Made by a program: the position numbers and the translations under genes
NCBI GenBank assembly: GCA_028554645.1
Contig: JAQOOI010000015.1
Span: 496,001 to 560,000, forward strand
Reading direction: 5' to 3'
Source: Omphalotus guepiniiformis
Lineage: Eukaryota > Basidiomycota > Agaricomycetes > Agaricales > Omphalotaceae
DNA length: 64,000 nt
The notes under the pieces: generated by a model
Database searches by the model: none
Told to the model about the DNA's origin: nothing
Seen by the model: only the letters and a program-made list of their open reading frames with translations
In this document: in pieces, positions 1-12,520 of the stretch
How the letters are laid out: each line of letters begins with the position of its first letter
Numbering within the stretch: the stretch's first letter is position 1

Positions 1-745
1 CCTGCTCCTGCTCCTCCTTCTCCTTGCCTGGTTATGCTTCTTTCTGGGATTCCTCGCTCTCGTAGACCGCACCCGCTTCAGCGTCTTCCATATCTTCTGC
101 ATCACTCTTCCAGGTCGCTTCCTACGCAGTTAGGCATCGTATTGCAGAATCGCATGCTCATTCCACTTCATGTCTTCGTTGGACCCCCAGTCAGTCTGCC
201 GTGTTGATGGCATCGGTCAAAAGCTGAACCAGTCTTCCTCAGTTCAGATCATCCAGGTGTGCTACAAAATCCACTCCGGGGGTCATCTTTCCGTAATGGT
301 TCGCGTTCGTCTTCCGGTGTAGCAGCGTACTCAACTCTCCAACTTTCAAACATTTCTTCTGAATATGATTGTAACGCATATCGAACGGCGAACATGTATT
401 CCAACTCAGACAAGAGAACGCCGAATGCGTTTGATGGGAGCTTGGGACAACGCTTGACAGAGTATCGAAGAACTATCCAACACAAGACATGAAAGAAGCT
501 TTCCAGATCGTTCCTCCAAGTTAGGGGCGAGAATCTGGTACAGTATCAAGCAGTCAAAATCGACATGAATTTGTCATGTACCTTGAAGAGAGTTTATAGA
601 GATGATATTACCAATCACGACTTACCGTGCGTTCACACCTCTCCGTTTTTCCAAGGTTGCTTCGATAGGTCCCAATCAATCAAAAATCTCTCCCTGCATT
701 CATCAATCAGGATGCTCCCGATGTGCTGAGAGTACCTCGAAGTAG
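1..745 (-). pseudogene. Decayed FunK1 protein kinase relic (C-terminal half)
   Basis: Read on the minus strand, this stretch is a broken copy of the two intact FunK1 kinases that follow. Around 640-740 it keeps the start of the catalytic core, with the motif LINE..E.FLIDWDLSK that matches the ILIN....GFLIDWD segment of the gene at 4842-7686. At 249-485 it keeps the helical segment LPSNAF..LLSELE..FAVRY, which aligns with LPSNAFHALISELESIFAVRY in that gene. At 90-240 it keeps the TDAI...DW tail. The frames do not join, stop codons intervene and the HRD motif is lost, so no functional kinase can be made. It runs off the left edge, so more of the relic may lie outside. It shows that the locus once held at least three FunK1 genes. 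Confidence 0.75.
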
Positions 746-748
746 AGT

Positions 749-790
749 CTTCGCATTCTCCTATTCTTCGCATTCTCCTATTCTTCGCAT
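749..790. repeat. 17-bp tandem repeat
   Basis: The unit TCTTCGCATTCTCCTAT occurs just over twice head to tail at the edge of the FunK1 relic. The following 791-1500 shows no coding frame, RNA gene or repeat that I can support. Confidence 0.6.
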
Positions 791-1522
791 TGTGCGGCCA
801 TAGGGAACACGTCAGTTGTTCGCAGCGTGGGTAGAATCGAACATTGAAGACATACCCTCCACATAGACAAAGTTCTTATTCCAAAACGAGCGCGTTAGTG
901 GCATTACTGATAATGAGTGGCCATAAAGCTACCGCTTTGACGGCAGGAATTGTTCCCTCGGAATTTCTTTACTATCGCTGGAAGTTGACGGCATCCTTGA
1001 GACACGTCGATGGCGTCCAGACGAGTGGTGAGTCTGGATGCAAAACGCTGTTAGCATTACTATGATCAACTCGGAGTGTGAGGAAGCTACAGCGGGACTT
1101 CTGCAGGAATTCCCGATCGCCTAGATTTCAACTTACGCATCGAATCTAGCCCCATACCTTCCACGGACAACTTCTCGCTTATTTTAAAGAGTTCTTCAAT
1201 GAGGAAGGCTCGGTCGCTTCATAGATTGAGTAGACGTCAGACTTTTTAGTATGTTAGAACATGTCGTCTTCATTGACACGACTTTGGCAGCGAAGCTGAA
1301 CCCATTCGAACAATTTTGAAGCCTGAGATAGACGAGGTATAGAGAGTTCAAGGTGAAACTGAAAGGGTAGATAGCGGCTGATGAGGACGTACCATTAACC
1401 TTATCCTAGTCCTCTTATAGCTTTTAAACCCCCATTCTCGCCAAATGCTGAGCAAAGAAAAGCACAAGGAATGACATACTGTCTGAAAGCCTAAGTTCTG
1501 TTGCTAAGCGGTCTCGGACTCG

Positions 1523-1724
1523 AAGTCTCGCTGTATGCAACTCGTAGCTTTTCGTCTGGGCAGACTCGATTCACCCCTGCAAACCCTCACCTGCTTTCGA
1601 AAAGCTACGAGTTGCATACGGCGAGACTTCAAAGCTGGTAGATAGGGTCGAAGCAGGTGAGGGTTTGCAATGGTGAATCGAGTCTGCCCAGACGAACAGC
1701 TACAAAGCTGGTAGATAGGGTCGA
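1523..1724. repeat. Interlocked inverted repeats (A-B-A'-C-B'-C)
   Basis: Two long inverted repeats interlock instead of nesting. Segment A (1523-1554, 32 bp) is the reverse complement of A' (1598-1629) with one mismatch. Segment B (1555-1595, 41 bp) is the reverse complement of B' (1652-1692) with two adjacent mismatches. A 22-bp segment C, caaagctggtagatagggtc plus ga, is repeated directly at 1630-1651 and 1703-1724. B' is followed by the first ten bases of A' in imperfect form. Only one of the A:A' and B:B' hairpins can form as a simple cruciform; in RNA the order would be that of a pseudoknot. It lies about 240 bp upstream of the start codon of the first intact FunK1 gene. No ORF explains it. 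Confidence 0.8.
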
Positions 1725-1959
1725 CGATGAGGAGTTGCTTGAAAGCGCATACATACATTACGATTTAATTTCCACGATGATGGTGGGTCCCGTACCGTCA
1801 CGTGGTCGTGTTGCCACTTTCAACGCGACCACGACCACTCACACTTGTGTGGATTCTGAGCTGCTGCGTTGGGCCACACTTGATTCTTCATTGTCTTCCA
1901 GGTATACTTAAGTGCTCTTCATCTATCTAGAGAGAAGGCAAGTTCTCGCATCTTTCATC

Positions 1960-4441
1960 ATGTCATCTGCTAACTCAAAGAAATTCAGACACTCCGTTTT
2001 TCGTTCGGGCGTCGACTATTTTCCCTCGAAACGATTGGCCTTACCTGCTTCATCCATAGCGAAAGGAGCAATAGTACCACCGCGTCCCTCAACTTCTCCA
2101 CCAGGTCCTGCTCTACCTGACCAAACTACGCCTATAAGGAGCATATATTCTAGCCTTGGTCCTAACACAACAACTCCATTGCCACGCGATCAGCGGCTAA
2201 AAGTTTACGCTGCTGATATCAACTATAACACTCTGGGGCCTATGTTAGCGACAGATTTTGTCGATCATTATTTCCCGGAAGCTGGACCAGTTCCGTGGGA
2301 TGAGAAGAAGAGCTCACTCGATGCACTTTTGAAACTCAACGCGGTTAAAACTGAACTAGAGATGTATCCGATTCTGGTCAGTCCTTCTTCTTAAAGGTAT
2401 TGTAAGAGTTGCTAATCGCCCTATTATAGCTTGATGCACTCGAGACGTTTTGTGATGGTCGAATGGAGCTCGTCGAGACCTCTAAAAATGCAGACACAGT
2501 GAATGCTGGACCGGAGCAGGATGAAGTAAAGCCGGATATCACGATGTATAAGGTAAATTCAGGAAGAACGCGGCCAACGGATATGTCTCTTGCGCAGACA
2601 CATTTCGAGGTCAAGTTCCATGGATATGATGACCCATTCGCTGACGTTCGCCGGGATGATTCACCCTTCGTGCACACCACCGACGCCGCACGAGCGACGC
2701 GAGGACAAATCACCTGCTATGCCATCGCCCAATTCTCACAGCAGTATCGCACGCACCTGTTCACAGTGTTCATTCAGAAGCAATGGGTCAGGCTTATACG
2801 TTGGGATCGGTCTGGTGCAGTGGTCACCCAGAAATTCAACATTAGCACTGTCGAGGGAGCGAAACTCTTTGCAGAGTTCCTTTGGCGATTCAGTCGAGCA
2901 TCGGATGCCACTCGCGGTTTGGACGAGACAGTCACGATTCCTGGCGAGGCAGATGCAGAGCACGTCGCAGAAGCTCGAAAGGAACTTGGGTTGAGCCCCA
3001 CGGCTCCTATATGGAAGTTCGCTGTCTACGATGACACGAAGAAGGATGAGGTGAATTACTGCTATGGTAGCCACCCACGGTTCCGCGGTCGAAGTGCTCT
3101 TACTGGCCGTTGCACTCGTTGTATACCGGTCTGGTATCCGGTGAAGAACCGATGCGTTCTTTTGAAGGACACATGGCGTGTCGTTGGGGAAGATATGGTG
3201 AAGGAAGGTGACATCTATGAGAAGCTGCGGACAGCGGAAGTGAACAATATCCCAGAATGTCATCAAGCCGGCGACATTCCTCTTCCTCACCATCACACTG
3301 AAACATGCGACGTCGTTCTTGAAAGAGATCGTACACCCCTCCGCCAGCATCAACATTATCGACTGCTGCTTGACGATGTGGGTAAAGACCTCACTCACTT
3401 CGACAACACCCGTACGATGGTTCGTGCTATGAAAGATGCCATGCAAGGTGAGTGTATGCTACTTCCTATTTCCTCTATTTCTGACGAAAACATTCTTAGC
3501 GCATCATGAGGCTTACAAAAAAGCCGGGATCTTGCATCGCGACATCAGTACGGGAAATATTTTGATTGGGAAGGATGGGCGTGGATATCTGATTGATTGG
3601 GATCTCTCGAAGCCGGTGGCAAAGCTCGGAATGGGAGCACGTCAATTTATACGCACGGTACGTCTTCATCGTTTGTTCCCATGATGGCCTGGCATGAAAT
3701 TGTTCACTCTTTCAGGGCACCTGGCAATTCATTGCGGCTCGGCTTCTCTTACGACTTGAGGATGATCTGGGCCCTGTGTTCCCAGAACTCGAGGATGACC
3801 TTGAAAGCTTCTTCCACGTGTTGTCTTGGATAATACTTCGGTACACCAAGAATGGTGTGTCGAGCGAGGAGTTGGCGACCACAATGGGCACGGTCTATGA
3901 TTATGTTGCCCCAAATGCCAATGCTCCGGGAGGAGTTGAAGGTGGCAGTAACAAAATACTCCACATCTCACGCAAGTTCATGAAAAAGTCTGCTAAACTT
4001 CCAGCAACTGCGCTCCGAGATCTAATCTACGACCTCGAGATTGTTTTCACCGTCCGGTATGATGAGAAAGCTCTTGCTGAGCAAGAGATGATTGATGAGT
4101 GGAGGGAGATCTATGATGCTGCCTCCGATAAGAAGCGCAAGATCCTGGAGAGGTTGGATGACAGAGGCATCATTCGCAAGGGAAAGCTCAATTCAGATTG
4201 GATGATAAAGCGCTTCCAGGAGGCCATCGACTCTGACAACTGGCCTGAAGAGGACTGTGTGCGCATAAAAAACGAGATGAAATACCCGGACTCAGTGTTT
4301 CCTGCGATTCCAACGGTTCCCGACAAGCCAGGGAGTAGTTTGAAGCGGAAGACGTTGTGCAGCGACGTACATAGCAGCGAGTTACGGGTGTCCCAGAGCG
4401 AGGTGCGGGAGTCCAAGAGATCGCGACTCGGATATGATTGA
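1960..4441 (+). CDS. FunK1-family protein kinase, copy A (four exons)
   Basis: Model: exons 1960-2376, 2430-3447, 3500-3657 and 3716-4441, giving 772 residues. All three introns (52-58 nt) have GT-AG ends, and the first has the branch motif GCTAAT. Exon phases agree exactly, and intron positions match the paralogue at 4842-7686. Exon 3 carries the kinase core: HRD at residues 491-493 inside ILHRDIS.GNIL, then LIDWD at 509-513 as the metal-binding DFG equivalent. FunK1 kinases are a family expanded in multicellular basidiomycetes; they are predicted Ser/Thr kinases of unknown substrate. The long N-terminal region before the core is typical of the family. The tail is basic (KRSR) and may be a nuclear localisation signal. 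I chose ATG 1960 because the earlier part of the open frame has no alternative in good context. No break is seen, so I take it as intact. Confidence 0.85.
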
Positions 4442-4841
4442 GCCCGGAGGTACTCCAAGAGTAGTTCTAATATACATTGTATCTGTAGATTTCATGTACT
4501 TACTTAGTGATATAGCACGACTGCGATACTTATTTCTCATCCTGAAAATTGCAACTATGCACGAAAAGACTTATGAATCGATGACTAGTTCCGTCCTTAG
4601 GCCTTAGCAACGACAGCTTGACGCAAAGAATCCACAAAAAATTTTCTCACGGAAAGCGAAGCCTCAAATCAAATGCATGATCTCTCGGACAAGTTACTGG
4701 TAATGTGTCAAATTGGTTCTCTCATTCCTGAGCACATCTATTAGCATATGTAGTAATAAAACTCGCGGTGGCGCAGCTAAAATATCATCAATATATCAAG
4801 TGTTCAGACTCGCCAAAGCACTAGATCTCGATATTGAGTAT
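4442..4841. other. Intergenic region between convergent FunK1 genes
   Basis: The two FunK1 genes end facing each other across about 400 bp. The DNA is AT-rich and I see no further gene in it. Terminators for both genes must lie here. Confidence 0.6.
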
Positions 4842-7686
4842 TCACTCATCGTCCTCCTCGCTGTCCTCCTCGCTGTCCTCCTCGTTGTCCTCCTCGCTGT
4901 CCTCCCCATTTGAGTTCCCCTCCTCTACCATGGACTCTTCCCTCTCACCTTCTGTTTGCGTACCATCTTCATTGTCAGTGTCACCCTCTGTACGAGGTCG
5001 CTTCGCGTTGCTCGGGCTATAGAAATCGTTCATGTTTTTCTTCTTCTCTGGTCTGCCATTATAGTCCGGAATGACACGCTCAATCCGTGCCATATCTTCG
5101 ACAGACCCCCAATCTCCTGAGTCGATGGCATCGGTCATGCGCTGAATCAGCTTCTGCGGGGTCAAACTATCTAGGCGCACTACATACGCCACTCCTGGAT
5201 GTTCTTCCTGCAGGCCGTTGCGTTCGTCTTCTGATGCAGCAGCGTATTGAGCCCTCCACTTTTCTATTATTGCAAGTGCTGGTGCTGGTTCCTCATAACG
5301 AACAGCAAAAATGGATTCCAGCTCGGATATCAGCGCGTGGAAAGCATTTGACGGGAGCCCTGCCCACGTCTTCATATATTTCTTCGCAAAGTGGCTCCGT
5401 TTTCCACTGCCTCCTGTCGCTAGACTCGGATCGGCAGCAGGCGTTATTACTTGGTCATATACCGAGTGAAGAATGCCACTCAATGCAGAGGGGTTGACCC
5501 TATGCTGAGTGAACTGAAGAGCGATCCAACATAGAACGTGAAAGAAGCTTTCCAGGTCGTCCTCCAGGCCAGGAACGGGACTGTCTAGATCAGTGTCAAG
5601 CCTAGGATCAAGTAGTCGAACCGCGGTGAATTGCCATGTGCCCTGCGGTGAGACTTGTATGAATAGATAGAAAAGCTAAAATGAAATGCGATGGCATACC
5701 GTACGCTCGAGCTGCCTCGCCACCTTTCCAAACAGATCCCTTGGCTTCGATATATCCCAGTCAATCAGGAAACCTTCTCCGCGTTCATTGATCAAGATGT
5801 TGCCGGCACTAATATCTCGATGTAGGATCCTCGCCTTCTCGTAGGCTTCAAAGTGTGCTACAGTAGAAAACCCTTTAGTCGTATGCAACATATGTAGGCA
5901 GGCAGGAAAGGCTCACCTTGCATCGCATCCCTAACCGCCCCCACCAGCTGTCGAGTGTCCGGAAAGGTTGTAATATCCAAGCCAACATCTTGAAGAAGCA
6001 TACGATAGTGTTGATGCTGCCGTAACCTCACATAACGCTTCTCACCTGGAAGCTTGATACCAGTCGTCTCGGTACGGTGGTGATGCAGAGGAATGTCCCC
6101 CGCCTCATAACACTGAGGAATGTGCGAGACTTTGTTCGCATGCAACTGCCGATAGGTGACACCTTCCTTTACCATATGTTCCCCAATCACCCGCCACGTA
6201 TCCTTCAAAAGAACCATTCGATCATTCTTTGGGTCCCAGATGTGTATCATACGAGTACACCTGCCTGCGAGCATGTGGCAAGCTCGGAAGAAAGGAACAC
6301 CACCATAGCAGAAAAGAGGACGGTCGTCTGGTTTCTCGTCGTTGTACACCGCCAATCTCCATATATCGCCCTCTTCAATACCAAGCTTATCGCGCGCCTG
6401 ACTGACGTACGCATCCTCAGATGGCGCTGAGTACGTCTTGATATCTTGAAACCCATCGTCATCGGGCTCAGCAATACAGTTGAATCTACGGAATCTCGTG
6501 ACAGTTGCGTCCAGTCCCCGATCCGAGTCTGGGGCATGCGTGAATCGCCAGAAGAAACTAGCCAAGAATCGTGCCCCCTCATCGCTGAGGATATTGAACC
6601 TCTTCGTGACAATAGCACCAGCTCGATCCCACCGGATTAGCCTCACCCACTCCTTGCACATGAACACCGTAAATAGATGAGTCCGATACTGAAATGCGAG
6701 TTGTACCATGGCATACGAAATGAGTTGACCTAGGACATCCTGCGAGTCATTTTTCTTAAGAAATGGTCCCCGGTCGCTGAATGGGTCGTCCTTCTTGCTG
6801 TACTTGAGCTCGAAGTGTGTCTGCGCCCAGGACATATCCGTGATAACTGCGTACTCCTTCATTTCTTCAGGCTTGGCCATATTCCCGAAGCGTTCGCGTC
6901 TTAGCCGCAGATCCTTCGCCTGCCGATCCATGCGCAACCTAGCAATCTCTTCTGCTTTGTACATCGTGAGATCAGGCTTGATTGTGCTACCGGCAGGACC
7001 AATGTTAGTTGTATCCAGATGTTTCGATGTATTTACAATCTCCATGCCAGGAATGAAGTGTCGCAGTCCGGTAATCTGCACATATGGACGTCAGACTAAA
7101 CGTGAATCGCAGGCAAATGATCGTGAATAGTACTTACCAATGGCTCATACATGCGCTTTTCAGAATCTACTTTAGGCACGCCCTTCAGTGTCTCAAGCGC
7201 AGCGATGATGTTAGGGTCTTCCCATTGCGGACGTGATTCAACATTGGCGAAATAGCAGTTGACGAAATCTCGAGGGTCCACCGGTCCGATGAACTTGGTC
7301 TGCATGTCAGCGGCTAGCCCTCTCAAGCGATCATCGCGTTGGAAGTGTGTCGACGTGAATGGCGCACGAATCATCGGCATGGTACGCACAGTAAGTATAT
7401 CACTTTTGATGCTGGAAGGTTCGCCAGTGTTGTGAATAGACGGATACGGTGTGGTAGGTAGCTGAGGGGTCCAAGAACTCGCAGTGGGAGGTAATATGTA
7501 ATCCTGCTTTGTATTAGACATATATAGGGACGGCTCGCTGTAATTCGCCGCCTCCAAGAGACCTGTGAAGACAGGTTCAGCTGCTTGCGAAAACTCGGAT
7601 TTCTTTGAGAATTTTTGAGGCATGATTGGAAAGCGATAGTTGAAGACATACCTTCTATCGGCTTTCCTAATGTCCTGGGAGGACAT
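4842..7686 (-). CDS. FunK1-family protein kinase, copy B (four exons)
   Basis: Model on the minus strand: exons 7686-7138, 7075-5917, 5857-5700 and 5642-4842, giving 888 residues. Exon 3 is 158 nt, exactly as in copy A, and all intron phases match that gene. HRD lies at residues 582-584 and LIDWD at 600-604. The C-terminal region keeps LPSNAFHALISELESIFAVRY, shared with copy A and with the relic at 1-745. Compared with copy A it has an insert of roughly 25 residues before the core and a different C-terminus: a very acidic tail of Glu, Asp and Ser encoded by 4845-4910. The start is uncertain. ATG 7686 gives the longest frame, but ATG 7623 (MPQKFSKK) is an in-frame alternative. No premature stop is present. 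Role and substrate are unknown; Ser/Thr kinase activity is inferred from the family. Confidence 0.85.
4848..4907. repeat. 12-bp CTCGCTGTCCTC-type repeat encoding an acidic tail
   Basis: A short tandem array of TCCTCCTCGCTG-like units lies at the 3' end of FunK1 copy B. On the minus strand it reads as repeated EEDSEED, so changes in repeat number would lengthen or shorten the acidic tail without shifting the frame. Confidence 0.7.
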
Positions 7687-10600
7687 GAACTATTTTCCCT
7701 GGCCCAAAACACGTTGTCCTGGTGGCAGTTCAAAGTTAGTAGACGCGTCAAGCAGAATGGCCAATTACCACAAACACGTGACGTTTGGCACGGAACCCCC
7801 GGGTCCGTTAACAGTATACAGCTTTGACGTCCCCCATATGAAAGGATTGTAAAGAAAAAATTTGCTTCGACTAGCTCTACTAGGTTCTACTGTATCTATA
7901 TCACCATATACACACAGCGAGTTTTTACTTGTAACCCTTTATATATCGGACCACACAAAATCGGTGTTTTTCCCAAGATTTTCCACATATATAATTACGA
8001 ATAAGGACTGTTATTTCTTGATGTTGTAAGGTTTGAAATCTGACCGCTGATTTTTGACATGTGTTGTAACACCGTGGTTGTCATTGTATGACGTCCACTG
8101 CGTGACACCTTCAAGACTTTTAAGGAACTTTCAACTTGGTCAATCGAGGGCCTGTGATATAGTTGCGAGAGGGCTGAGAAGATCTTGAGGAAAATGGTTT
8201 ATCTCAAAGAGTAGGAGAGAGTGTAAGGAAAAGCAGAGGTGAGGTGGAAAGGAAGATGAAGGAAAGCTAGATTCACCGAATAGCATTAGCATCATAACGA
8301 GAAAGCATACAGATGTATCCACCGACGTAAACAACCCCATTCTACACCCATTGTAAACTGCCACCCATACCCTCTACCCTCCGTGATTTGTCTCGGCCTG
8401 CTTCAACACCCTTCAAAACTGACTGTACTCAGATGCTTGCCTGTCTCATTGGCACTGCCTGCAACCTTGCCCTTATCACATTGCCCCAGATCCTCGCAGT
8501 AAGCACCACACCCTTCGTTTGCACATATCTGTAGCCAGCGTTGAATTTGGGGTAGCAGGCAGTAAAATGGACGGATGAGCGTTCGGATTTGCAGACAAAC
8601 GGTCAGGGTTTCAAAGGGCGTTCAGATTCGCTGCCCACCAACGAGAAGGCGTGTTTGATTGTCCGCGAGGAAGAGGGTATGAAAACAATGAAACACCTCG
8701 ACGCAGAAGTGTTGTGGAACCTAGTCCGCGAATTTAAGTTGAGCAGGGTTAGGATACACGGCATATAGTGGCTGCTGGTGTGGTTGGGATATGAGATGTA
8801 AAATGTGTCACGGTGGTTCGATCTCATTGGCTATATGCGGCATTCATACAGTGAGGAGTGTTTGCGAATGTTCATCTAGAGAACTCGTCACAGATAGCTC
8901 ACATAGATGTTAAGAAAACACTGACTAAAGAATGTCTGCTTTCAATCCAAGCTCTGCATGCGAGCAAGTCATTCATCCGCCGCTGCATCCCAACTCGCCG
9001 AATGACATTCAGGCCCTGCAGAAGCAACTCGCAGTTCAGACACCAAAACATTGAACTCGATGCCAGGAAAGTCATCCTTGAACATGATGGTATCCCAGTG
9101 TGGAAATTTCATCGACAGTACGTTACAGCTTGAAGCGCTATTATATGCTGCGTAATGTCGTCCGAAACTACAATATTTGCCAAGGCAGAAGACATGAGTA
9201 AGAAAAATAAACGAAAATGAAATGGAGAGAGAGAAATCACCTTGCACCGTGAACCTACAGTGGATGTATGGGTACAAATTCACTGTCGGCCACGTCTTCC
9301 CATGCATACATCCAACCCGAGAGCAAACAAATGGTGTGTGCAATGCTACATAGCTGCGAAACAGCGCCTAAAATAAATTGACTGAATTCGGACCAATTTA
9401 CTATTTGTGAGTGCATTGTTGAATTATAGTTCATGTAGTACAGCTGCAAGTAAAGCTCTACTCAAATGCATATCGTATCCCCTCTATGATAACCTCCCGA
9501 GGAGGTAATACACAACTCAACCCAAGTCCCAGAGCACACGCCCAACACTCTTCACAAGAACCCATCGTTCCAACGCAATAGCTACCAGCACCCGACGCAC
9601 ACCACACTCCACCCTCTTCGTCATCTCCAACACGCATAAGCGGAACAGATGGTATGTTTCGTTTTGTCTTTTGGTTCTTCAAGGCTCAATAGTGTGAGAA
9701 GGAGGGCGAAGCAAGTGTACGTGGATGATGCAGATGCGAGGACGAACGTTCGAGGGAGTAGTGGTTGGGACCAAGTCTTGAAGTGTGGTGTCAGGATGTG
9801 GTTGTAGGAGGCCTGAACACCATACCTATTAATAAAGTAGTAGAATTACACACCACACATGATACATGGGACCCTGTAGACAGCGCACTATCGAAGCATT
9901 AACAGATCCCATTAATGCGAGATGGACCTCATTAATGAACTGTTAAGCGCCTCCCACACTGTTACCTCGCGCCTTCCAAATCATTGAATTGCAGGATATT
10001 TTGTTGCTATCCCTGTGCTATCTATCCCTTCCCTTTCTCACACTGATTCTGATACCTCTCGGCTTTTTCCAATTTTCCTTCCATCTGTAGGTCAGCTCTG
10101 CCACTTTTCTTGGTATCTTTTTGTCGTTGGTCTACCTTCATGGAAATAGCAGCAAATGTTATGAAATCTATTTCCGTGCATTTCCTGCCCATGAGCATCC
10201 TCTCTTCACTGAAATTCTACTACCAGACAACAACGACACAGTTTACCACTAGCTTGTATCCATATGTATCTATATTATGCTAGTATTGACAATTTTCCTC
10301 GCCGGCATCTAGACTGTTCACAAAAATCGGTGAGAAAAGAACAAAAGCTGCATTAATGTGAATCCGTCCCAGTACTACAGGTGCTCAACTTCGTCCCTTT
10401 GTTTGACTTGAAACAAGCGCTTAATGACTTAAAAGATAAAGCGCGGAGTCTGAATTGGTCAGTCAACTTTGGAGACTTTCCGACCAACTTGTTCTCACTC
10501 TCACTCGTCTCTACCCTCACAAAGCACCAAATTGCTGTTACCGTCTGACTTGGATCAACGTATTCTTCAATCATACCAATGCATACAACTAGACACAGAG

Positions 10601-12082
10601 AAATGAAAAAGTCAGACTGGAGCTGGTATGAATCCTATATGCACTTGTGTTCTGTTGACTGTCGTCCTACAGCTCACCTTATACAGGCTTGTCAGAGGAG
10701 CTGGAATTTGCAAATATTACAAAGATTAAGTCTTCCACGCATTATTTCTCCCTCCACACCCGTTTCATCTCTCTCTCTTATTCCTTCATCTGTCACGAAG
10801 TCAATATAGAACTCAAGTTGGACGGTCAGGCCAAGGCAAGCAAATGTCACTGGTACTTCGAAGGCTCTGATAGATAAGGTTAATGTCATGGCAATAGCAT
10901 AGCATATGTCATCTCCTCCCTTCTGTCTTCCTTCCTTCAGCTACATTGCCACTAACGCAATAGCATAGCGTATGTCATCTCCTCCCTTCCGTCTTCCTTC
11001 CTTCAGCTACATTGCCACTAACATCCGCTCTCTCCTAGTTGACTCTTCAATGCGTACAATTGCCGTCACCACTACCGCTCTCGCGCGTCGGAGAAACTTG
11101 ACACAGAGGATCATCAGTGTGTCAGTTTTCAGCGAGATTTGAACTTTGTGGGTTGTAGGTTGCTAGAGAGGTGGGACAGAGGGGAAGCTTGGAAGTCTGA
11201 GGTTGGGCATGTAGGGGATTTGCTAGAGGTTACATGAGGTGATAAGTCGGGTTCGATTCCAGATAAATGTCAAAGATATGAGCTTTCATGACACTAAATC
11301 CATTCTGTCCTCCTCTTGCTCCACCATACATTCCTCCTTTTGATATGACATACTTCCTTGATCTATGCCCCAATGACCACCTTGTTCATCCTGCTGCAAG
11401 AATCCATATTATTTCCTCGACTCGCAACAGACGTCTATATATTTCACATGCACATTCCCTCAGCCCATCCATATTCCGACCAAGAGTAAGATGGCTGGGA
11501 CAAACCGCCCGCTGCTCCCTTATTCTGGCAACTAGATTATTGAACAAGCTCTTCCCAGTACACTTTCAAGACCGTTTTGCGGAGCGTATAATGGTACACA
11601 GTCAAGGTGATACAGACCACACTTTCCTCCGTCAAGTTTCATATCCATCATCCCACAATAAATGTGAATATTGACAGAGATCTACACTCTGCCTGTGGTA
11701 CCACCAACACCGCATATAAGATGGGGGTTGAGGTCGAGGCAGAAGAATGAGGCTCACAGTGAGAGTGTTTACATAAAAGTTTTTTTTCCCGTATTTTTGT
11801 TTTTGTTTTGTGTGTTTTGATAGAAATAACACCATTGTGATTCAACAGAGAATACGACATGAAATGAGGAGGCTGGATTAATGATGTGCAGAAATTGGGG
11901 TGCACAGCCGCCCAAATCTAGCACAAGAGTTACTGCAAAATGTTAGCATGTAAACATTGAGGCAATAGGCGTAATATTAATAGATATTTCAACGTATATT
12001 AAAAACGATAATTAAATAGAGGAGCATAACAGGCACAGTGAAACCCAGCGAGCTCAAATATTCTCGAGTGAGCTGGAGCAGA
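7687..12082. other. Gene-poor region
   Basis: I see no gene that I can support in these 4.4 kb. Several frames of 60-130 codons exist on both strands, but they lack recognisable domains, consistent splice partners and codon bias. The first 250 bp must contain the promoter of FunK1 copy B; an AT-rich TTTATATATC run near 7940 is the only TATA-like string noticed. The only clear structure is the 66-bp duplication at 10891-11022. Confidence 0.5.
10891..11022. repeat. 66-bp tandem duplication
   Basis: Two adjacent 66-bp units (10891-10956 and 10957-11022) differ at two positions, A/G and T/C. The unit starts GCAATAGCATAGC and ends GCCACTAAC. It is non-coding and recent. Confidence 0.85.
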
Positions 12083-12154
12083 GTGTTGTAACTCTGTCAC
12101 AGATCTAAGTGGAAATCCCCGTTACTTAGTCTATAACACATGCCGTAACCCTAT

Positions 12155-12226
12155 GGACAGATAGCTCAGTGGTAGAGCATGTCTCCGGGTTAGACTATGC
12201 CCCGGGTTCAATCCCCGGTCCGTCCC
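12155..12226 (+). tRNA. tRNA-like gene or pseudogene, copy 1 (anticodon position GGG)
   Basis: The 72 nt fold to a full cloverleaf layout. The acceptor GGACAGA pairs with TCCGTCC except for one A/C mismatch. The D arm is GCTC..GAGC, the anticodon arm TGTCT-CCGGGTT-AGACT has its outer pair mismatched, and the T arm is CCGGG-TTCAATC-CCCGG with discriminator C. The A box (TAGCTCAGTGG) and B box (GGTTCAATCC) are good, and TTTT follows directly as a Pol III terminator. The loop would give anticodon GGG with C instead of the near-universal U33. A GGG proline tRNA is not expected in a eukaryote, so a pseudogene or a tRNA-derived transcript is more likely than a working tRNA-Pro. Confidence 0.5.
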
Positions 12227-12448
12227 TTTTCCTACTCCGAGGTCACAGTGGCTTAACATGGTAGCAGCAAACATGTGCCAACATAACCGGTATTCAACCC
12301 GAGTTGGCGGAGATTCAGGAGCATAAAGCGTGACATTCATGGACCAAAGTGGTCACGGGTATCCACTTATGGGGGTGTGTTGTAACTCTGTCACAGATCT
12401 AAGTGGAAATCCCCGTTACTTAGTCTATAACACATGCCGTAACCCTAT

Positions 12449-12520
12449 GGACAGATAGCTCAGTGGTAGAGCATGTCTCCGGGTTAGACTATGTCCCGGG
12501 TTCAATCCCCGGTCCGTCCC
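12449..12520 (+). tRNA. tRNA-like gene or pseudogene, copy 2
   Basis: This second copy sits in the duplicated segment and is identical to copy 1 except for a C to T change in the variable region (ATGTC instead of ATGCC). It has the same A and B boxes, the same acceptor mismatch and the same TTTT run. In copy 1 the sequence GCATGTCT..AGACTATGC can also form an extended hairpin through the anticodon arm; the change in copy 2 weakens its last pair. Confidence 0.5.

Noticed and set aside
844..1065. 73-codon frame after the FunK1 relic
   Set aside because: No homology that I can recognise and no supporting splice signals.
8858..9133. 91-codon plus-strand frame
   Set aside because: No recognisable motif, no neighbour or splice partner, expected by chance in DNA of this size.
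9458..9682. Cys-containing 74-codon minus-strand frame
   Set aside because: Cysteine spacing fits no known finger and the frame is short and isolated.
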